A stretch of DNA of 64,000 bases, from contig CAVWOT010000007.1 of NCBI GenBank assembly GCA_963756605.1, positions 124,001 to 188,000 of the forward strand. The letters run 5' to 3'. Both the position numbers and the translations under genes were made by a program. Each line of letters opens with the position of its first letter. Positions within the stretch are counted from its first letter, which is position 1. Shown here piece after piece: positions 60,349 through 64,000 of the stretch. Under the pieces are notes generated by a model. The model was not told the origin of the DNA and did not search any database. It was given only the letters and a program-made list of their open reading frames with translations. The DNA comes from Bog-159 sp963756605. Its GTDB lineage: Bacteria > Acidobacteriota > Terriglobia > Bryobacterales > Bryobacteraceae.

Positions 60349-63300
60349 CTAATGAAAATTATGCGACTCCGCCGCCGCGCCTACTCGAAGCGCCTCCACC
60401 CGCCCCACCTTCACTGAAATTACTCCATCCTGATTCTGCAGCACACCATCGATAAGTAAGAAGGGCTCGCCTACCACCACTAACTTATAACGATCATAAG
60501 TGGGCGGCGTGATGATCGCATTCATGACTCCTGTCTCGTCCTCCATGCTCAGGAATACAAACCCCTTCGCGGTTCCCGGCCGCTGCCGCACGATCACCGA
60601 TCCCGCGATCCGCACCAGCCGCCCGTTCGGAATGCGCGCCAGATACGCAGCCGGAGTCACTCCCAGCGCCTGCATCTCCGCCCGCCGGTAGGCCATCGGA
60701 TGCTTTCCGATAGTCACGCCGGTGCCGCGAAAGTCGGACGTCAGCCGCTCTTCGACGGTCATGCGCTGGAGTGGTGAGGCGCCCTCCGCCGCTTCCATCC
60801 GTTCCAACAGCGGACCTACCGGCCGCACCGCGCGCTCCGCCATCCACAGCGCATCGCGCCGGTGGATCTGCTGCAACGGATTCAGCGCTCCGACTTCCGC
60901 CAGCATCTTCATCTCGTCTTTGCGCAGCTCCGGCACGCGCAGCGCCAGGTCGTCCACGCTGCTGAATGGCCGCGAGGCCCGCGCGCGCACGATGGCTTCG
61001 GCCACTTGTTGACGAAGGCCTCGGACATAGCGGAAGCCTAGGCGCAGATGGCGGGTCTGGAGACCCGCTGCAGGCGTGGACGCCTGCCCCACTAGCGTGC
61101 AGAGCCAGTCGGATTTGGTCACATCCACCGGCAGCACGCGCAGGCCGTGCCGCTGCGCATCCTTAATTAAGATCGATGGATGATAGAACCCCATCGGCTG
61201 GTTATTCAGCAGCGCCGCCGTGAACGCCGCCAGGTAATGGCACTTCAAATACGCGCTGGCATAGGCGATCATGGCGAAACTGGCGGCGTGCGATTCCGGA
61301 AATCCATACAGCGCAAACGAAGTAATTGCCAGCACGATCTGGTCCTGCACCGCGCCCGAAATCCCGTTGTGCTCCATGCCCGCGCGCAGCTTCGTCTCGA
61401 TCTCCCGCATCCGTTTTTCCGATCGCTTGAAACCCATGGCCCGCCGCAACTCCTCCGCCTGGCCGCCCGTGAACCCCGCCACGATCATGGCCATGCGCAG
61501 CAACTGCTCCTGAAACAGCGGCACGCCCAGCGTCCGCTCGAGTACCGGTTCGAGCGATGGATGCAGGCAATTGGCCGGCTCCCGCCCCTGCCGCCGGTTC
61601 AAATAAGGATGCACCATCTTGCCCACAATCGGCCCCGGCCGGATGATGGCCACCTGCACCACGATGTCGTAAAAGCGCGCCGGCCGCATGCGCGGCAAAC
61701 ACGACATCTGCGCGCGGCTCTCCACCTGGAACATGCCGATGGTGTCCGCCTTCTGCAGCGCGCCATACACCGCCGGGTCGTCTGCCGGCAGATGCGCCAG
61801 GTCCACCTCTTCGCCGTACGATTCGCGTATGCGCACCAGGCACTCCTCGATGGCCGCCAGCATGCCCAGCCCCAGCAGATCCACTTTGATGATGCCCATG
61901 TCCGCGCAGTCTTCTTTATCCCATTCGACGACTACGCGGCCCGGCATGGTGGCTGGTTCGAGCGGCACCACCGAATCCAGTTGACCCTGGCAGATCACCA
62001 TACCGCCCGAATGCTGGCCCAGATGCCGCGGCAGATCCTGCACGGCTTGATACAGCTCCAGAAATTTGCGCACGCGCGGATTGGACACGTCCAGGTCGGC
62101 ATCGCGGAAATGCCGCTCCGGCGTGTCGCTGGGGTCTTTCCATTCCCACGCCCGCACCAGGCTCGACAGCCGGTCGAGCGTCACCAGTTCGAAGCCCAGC
62201 GCCTTGCCCACCTCGCGCGCCGCCGAACGTCCGCGATAGGTGATCACATTGGCCGTCATGGCCGCGCCCAGTTTGCCGTAGCGCTCGTAGACGTACTGTA
62301 TGGCGCGCTCGCGCTGATCGCCGCTGGGCAGGTCCAGATCGATATCCGGCCACTCGCCGCGCTCCTCCGACAGGAAGCGCTCGAACAGCAGATCCATGCC
62401 CACCGGGTCCACCGCCGTGATCCCCAGCGCATAGCAGACCGCGCTATTGGCCGCCGAGCCGCGCCCTTGCGCCAGGATGCCGCGATCCCGGCAAAAATTC
62501 ACGATGTCCCAAACAATCAGGAAATAGCCTTCCAACTTCAATTTTTCGATTAAAGCCAATTCGCGCTCGATCTGTTGGCGCGCCTTATCGTGATACGGCC
62601 GGTAGCGCCGCCGCGCGCCTTCATCCGCGCGCTTACGCAGAAACGAGGCCATGGTTTCGCCATCCGGCACCGGATAGCGCGGGAATTCGTAGCCCAGGTC
62701 GGCCAGCGTGAATTCGAGGCGCGACGAAATTTCTCCGGTATGCGCGATAGCTTCCGGCAGATCCGCGAACAGCCGCGCCATCTCCGCGCCGGATTTCACA
62801 TAGCGCTCCGCGTTGGGCGTGAGCAGCCGGCCGGCCGTTTTGAGCGTGACCTTTTCGCGCACGCAGGTGAGTATATCCAGCACCTCCCGCTGCCGTGGCT
62901 GGGCGTAACAAACGCCATTGGTGGCCACCAGCGGAATGCCCATGCGGCGGGCCTTCTCCACAATCGTCTGGTTGCGGGCTTCCTCGCGGCGGTCGATGTG
63001 CCGCTGCAATTCGGCATATAGATAATGCCCACCGAATATGCCCGCCAGCCGTTCATCGATATCCGGCGTGATGGCGATCAGGCCGCGCGAAAACTCCGCG
63101 ATCTCATCCAGCGTGGCGGCGCCTTCGCCTTTCTTGGCGCGCATTTTCATGCGCGTCACCAGGCGGCACAGGTTGCGGTAGCCCTCGCGATTTTCGCACA
63201 GAAGTGGGTAGCGCTTGCCGTTGGTGCACGTGATTTCGGAGCCGATATGCGCGCGTATCCCCGCCTTCTTCGCCGCCATGTGGAAACGCGGCGCGCCGTA

Positions 63301-63438
63301 CACGCCGTCCCGGTCGAGCAGCGCCATGGCGGGAATGCCCAGGTCCGCGCCGGTGGCCACCAGATCTTCGGGCGTCGCGGCGCCCTGCAAAAAACTGAAG
63401 GCCGAGCGAGCGTGAAGTTCCACGTAAGATCCCGGCAT
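60349..63438 (-). CDS. dnaE2: Error-prone DNA polymerase III alpha subunit DnaE2/ImuC
   Basis: Translesion polymerase of the ImuABC mutasome. 1029 residues, normal for DnaE2 and shorter than replicative DnaE1. PHP domain at the start (YVELHARSAFSFLQGAATPE). Palm acidic motif PDIDLDLPSGDQRERAIQYV. Further marks are RGSAANSAVCYALGIT, LPRHLGQHSGGMVICQGQLD, LGVPLFQEQLLRMAMIVAGF and a C-terminal OB domain (GSVIVRQRPGTAKGFVFLSM). Residues about 782-797 (VGQASTPAAGLQTRH) are encoded by an in-frame TGGA hairpin repeat, between KSDWLC and LRLGFRYVRGLRQQ, next to a helix-hairpin-helix region. Downstream of imuB; LexA control is usual for the operon but its promoter is outside the window. Confidence 0.95.
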   Translation of the reverse strand: MPGSYVELHARSAFSFLQGAATPEDLVATGADLGIPAMALLDRDGVYGAPRFHMAAKKAGIRAHIGSEITCTNGKRYPLLCENREGYRNLCRLVTRMKMRAKKGEGAATLDEIAEFSRGLIAITPDIDERLAGIFGGHYLYAELQRHIDRREEARNQTIVEKARRMGIPLVATNGVCYAQPRQREVLDILTCVREKVTLKTAGRLLTPNAERYVKSGAEMARLFADLPEAIAHTGEISSRLEFTLADLGYEFPRYPVPDGETMASFLRKRADEGARRRYRPYHDKARQQIERELALIEKLKLEGYFLIVWDIVNFCRDRGILAQGRGSAANSAVCYALGITAVDPVGMDLLFERFLSEERGEWPDIDLDLPSGDQRERAIQYVYERYGKLGAAMTANVITYRGRSAAREVGKALGFELVTLDRLSSLVRAWEWKDPSDTPERHFRDADLDVSNPRVRKFLELYQAVQDLPRHLGQHSGGMVICQGQLDSVVPLEPATMPGRVVVEWDKEDCADMGIIKVDLLGLGMLAAIEECLVRIRESYGEEVDLAHLPADDPAVYGALQKADTIGMFQVESRAQMSCLPRMRPARFYDIVVQVAIIRPGPIVGKMVHPYLNRRQGREPANCLHPSLEPVLERTLGVPLFQEQLLRMAMIVAGFTGGQAEELRRAMGFKRSEKRMREIETKLRAGMEHNGISGAVQDQIVLAITSFALYGFPESHAASFAMIAYASAYLKCHYLAAFTAALLNNQPMGFYHPSILIKDAQRHGLRVLPVDVTKSDWLCTLVGQASTPAAGLQTRHLRLGFRYVRGLRQQVAEAIVRARASRPFSSVDDLALRVPELRKDEMKMLAEVGALNPLQQIHRRDALWMAERAVRPVGPLLERMEAAEGASPLQRMTVEERLTSDFRGTGVTIGKHPMAYRRAEMQALGVTPAAYLARIPNGRLVRIAGSVIVRQRPGTAKGFVFLSMEDETGVMNAIITPPTYDRYKLVVVGEPFLLIDGVLQNQDGVISVKVGRVEALRVGAAAESHNFH
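61051..61092. repeat. TGGA mini-hairpin pair inside dnaE2
   Basis: GGGTCTGGAGACCC, GCTGCA, GGCGTGGACGCC, TGCCCCAC, the same composition as 50830-50871. Read on the minus strand it encodes VGQASTPAAGLQT in the dnaE2 frame with no stop. Confidence 0.93.
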
Positions 63439-63452
63439 AACTTTCTAGTTTC

Positions 63453-63552
63453 GTGGGGCAGGCGTCCACGCCGGGGTGCCCTCTGGGCCGGGACGTCCAC
63501 GTCCCGCCAAGCGGGTCTGGAGACCCGCTGCAGGACTGGAGTCCTGCCCCAC
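63453..63552. repeat. TGGA mini-hairpin array between imuB and dnaE2
   Basis: Four modules: GGCGTCCACGCC, GGGACGTCCACGTCCC, GGGTCTGGAGACCC and GGACTGGAGTCC, bounded by GTGGGGCAG and CTGCCCCAC. It fills the gap between the two genes. Confidence 0.92.
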
Positions 63553-63555
63553 ATC

Positions 63556-64000
63556 TCAGTCGTAACTACCCTCCACAAACCATCGCCCCTGCTCGCTATA
63601 AATGCGGTACAGCGCGCCATCACTCAGCGCCACATCCCATTCATCGCGCGCCCACGGATCCGCAGTCCACCAATCTCCCGACGTACGCCAGGGCCCGGCA
63701 GCCGCGGTTACATGCCCGCGCACCCCCTCCGCCTGCACATGCACCGGCTGTCCGGAAGCCATCTGCACGCGAGCCACGCGCGCCGGCCGGATGGCGCGCA
63801 GCGGCATGGTCGCCCCCGCGCCCTCCAGCCTCCTGGCTTCGCCGTAGCGCCGCATCCGAAACGCTCCCGGCAGATGCGTATCCAGCAATTCCGGCGACCC
63901 CACATTCCCCTCCCCCACCAACCCGCGCAGCCGCGCCAACGTCAGTTCCAATTTTTCCGGCTCAGGCGCGATGGGTATAAACAACCCGGTTTGCGCCGCG
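63556..64000 (-). CDS. imuB: ImuB, Y-family polymerase-like protein, C-terminal part
   Basis: The frame is open to the window edge, so this is the 3' end only (about 148 codons). Readable: FIPIAPEPEKLELTLARLRG, LVGEGNVGSPELLDTHLPGA, RVARVQMASGQPVHVQAEGV, AGPWRTSGDWWTADPWARDE and WDVALSDGALYRIYSEQGRW. These are the C-terminal marks of ImuB, the non-catalytic Y-family homologue that recruits DnaE2 to the sliding clamp. It precedes dnaE2 in the same direction, as in the conserved imuAB-dnaE2 operon. Confidence 0.92.
   Translation of the reverse strand, partial: AAQTGLFIPIAPEPEKLELTLARLRGLVGEGNVGSPELLDTHLPGAFRMRRYGEARRLEGAGATMPLRAIRPARVARVQMASGQPVHVQAEGVRGHVTAAAGPWRTSGDWWTADPWARDEWDVALSDGALYRIYSEQGRWFVEGSYD

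Noticed and set aside
61180..62553. 457-codon plus-strand frame opposite dnaE2
   Set aside because: Shadow frame with antisense composition; the polymerase motifs are on the minus strand.

Overview
The window looks like chromosomal DNA of an acidobacterium of the Solibacter/Bryobacter type. The evidence is familial. There are two intact FtsX/MacB-type permeases and one broken one, of the kind called acidobacterial duplicated orphan permeases. A large secreted NHL-repeat protein ends in the C-terminal domain first named from Solibacter. There is also a truncated HAF-type extracellular repeat protein and a CadC-like winged-helix/TPR regulator. Base composition is high in GC, so long antisense open frames are common and were ignored. 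No rRNA, tRNA or CRISPR array was recognised by eye.

Layout. 0-2.3 kb is a graveyard of gene pieces (permease, Ser/Thr kinase, IS1634-type transposase) around a DUF1003 membrane protein. 2.3-6.3 kb is a very large hybrid sensor kinase. 6.4-7.0 kb is a broken 41-residue-repeat gene. 7.1-15.1 kb is a mobile-DNA island: a three-ORF transposon (DDE integrase split by one amber codon, its C-terminal tail, and a DnaG-like CHC2/TOPRIM protein) bounded by repeated end sequences, then a group II intron, a decayed integrase-type transposase carrying a 10-bp tandem expansion, a decayed second group II intron reverse transcriptase, and a solo IS end that now supplies the last codons of mqnA. 16-20.8 kb holds the NHL exoprotein and an ECF sigma factor with its presumed membrane partner. 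20.8-25.2 kb is a second debris zone with a PQQ-propeller/EF-hand protein and a broken toxin-antitoxin pair. 25.3-29.8 kb is a leuABCD operon with a short LeuA. 30-39.7 kb carries a hicAB relic, the wHTH-TPR regulator, an ABC exporter of the NatAB type, a sodium:solute symporter, MotA/MotB-type stator genes and a PAS/degenerate-GGDEF protein. 39.8-41.45 kb is relic DNA (IS110, type III restriction subunit).

41.5-52.4 kb is a nine-gene minus-strand operon encoding essentially a complete Wood-Werkman (methylmalonyl-CoA) module: 5S and 12S transcarboxylase-type subunits, an OadG-like membrane peptide, a biotin carrier, methylmalonyl-CoA epimerase, both mutase subunits, the MeaB chaperone and a succinate/propionate-type CoA transferase. 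Together they interconvert succinate and propionate, with carboxyl transfer between methylmalonyl-CoA and pyruvate. 52.5-60.3 kb has a secreted lactonase-like propeller, two orphan permeases and small hypotheticals. 60.3-64 kb is the imuB-dnaE2 mutagenic-repair operon, with imuB running off the window.

Two things stand out. First, two families of modular mini-hairpin repeats are scattered through the right two thirds. In one family every hairpin keeps the loop TGGA while its arms change in a compensated way. Copies have entered reading frames of mutA and dnaE2 without breaking them and have replaced the 3' end of mutA. Second, the 7.1-10.2 kb transposon couples a DDE integrase to a primase-like protein rather than to the usual ATPase.
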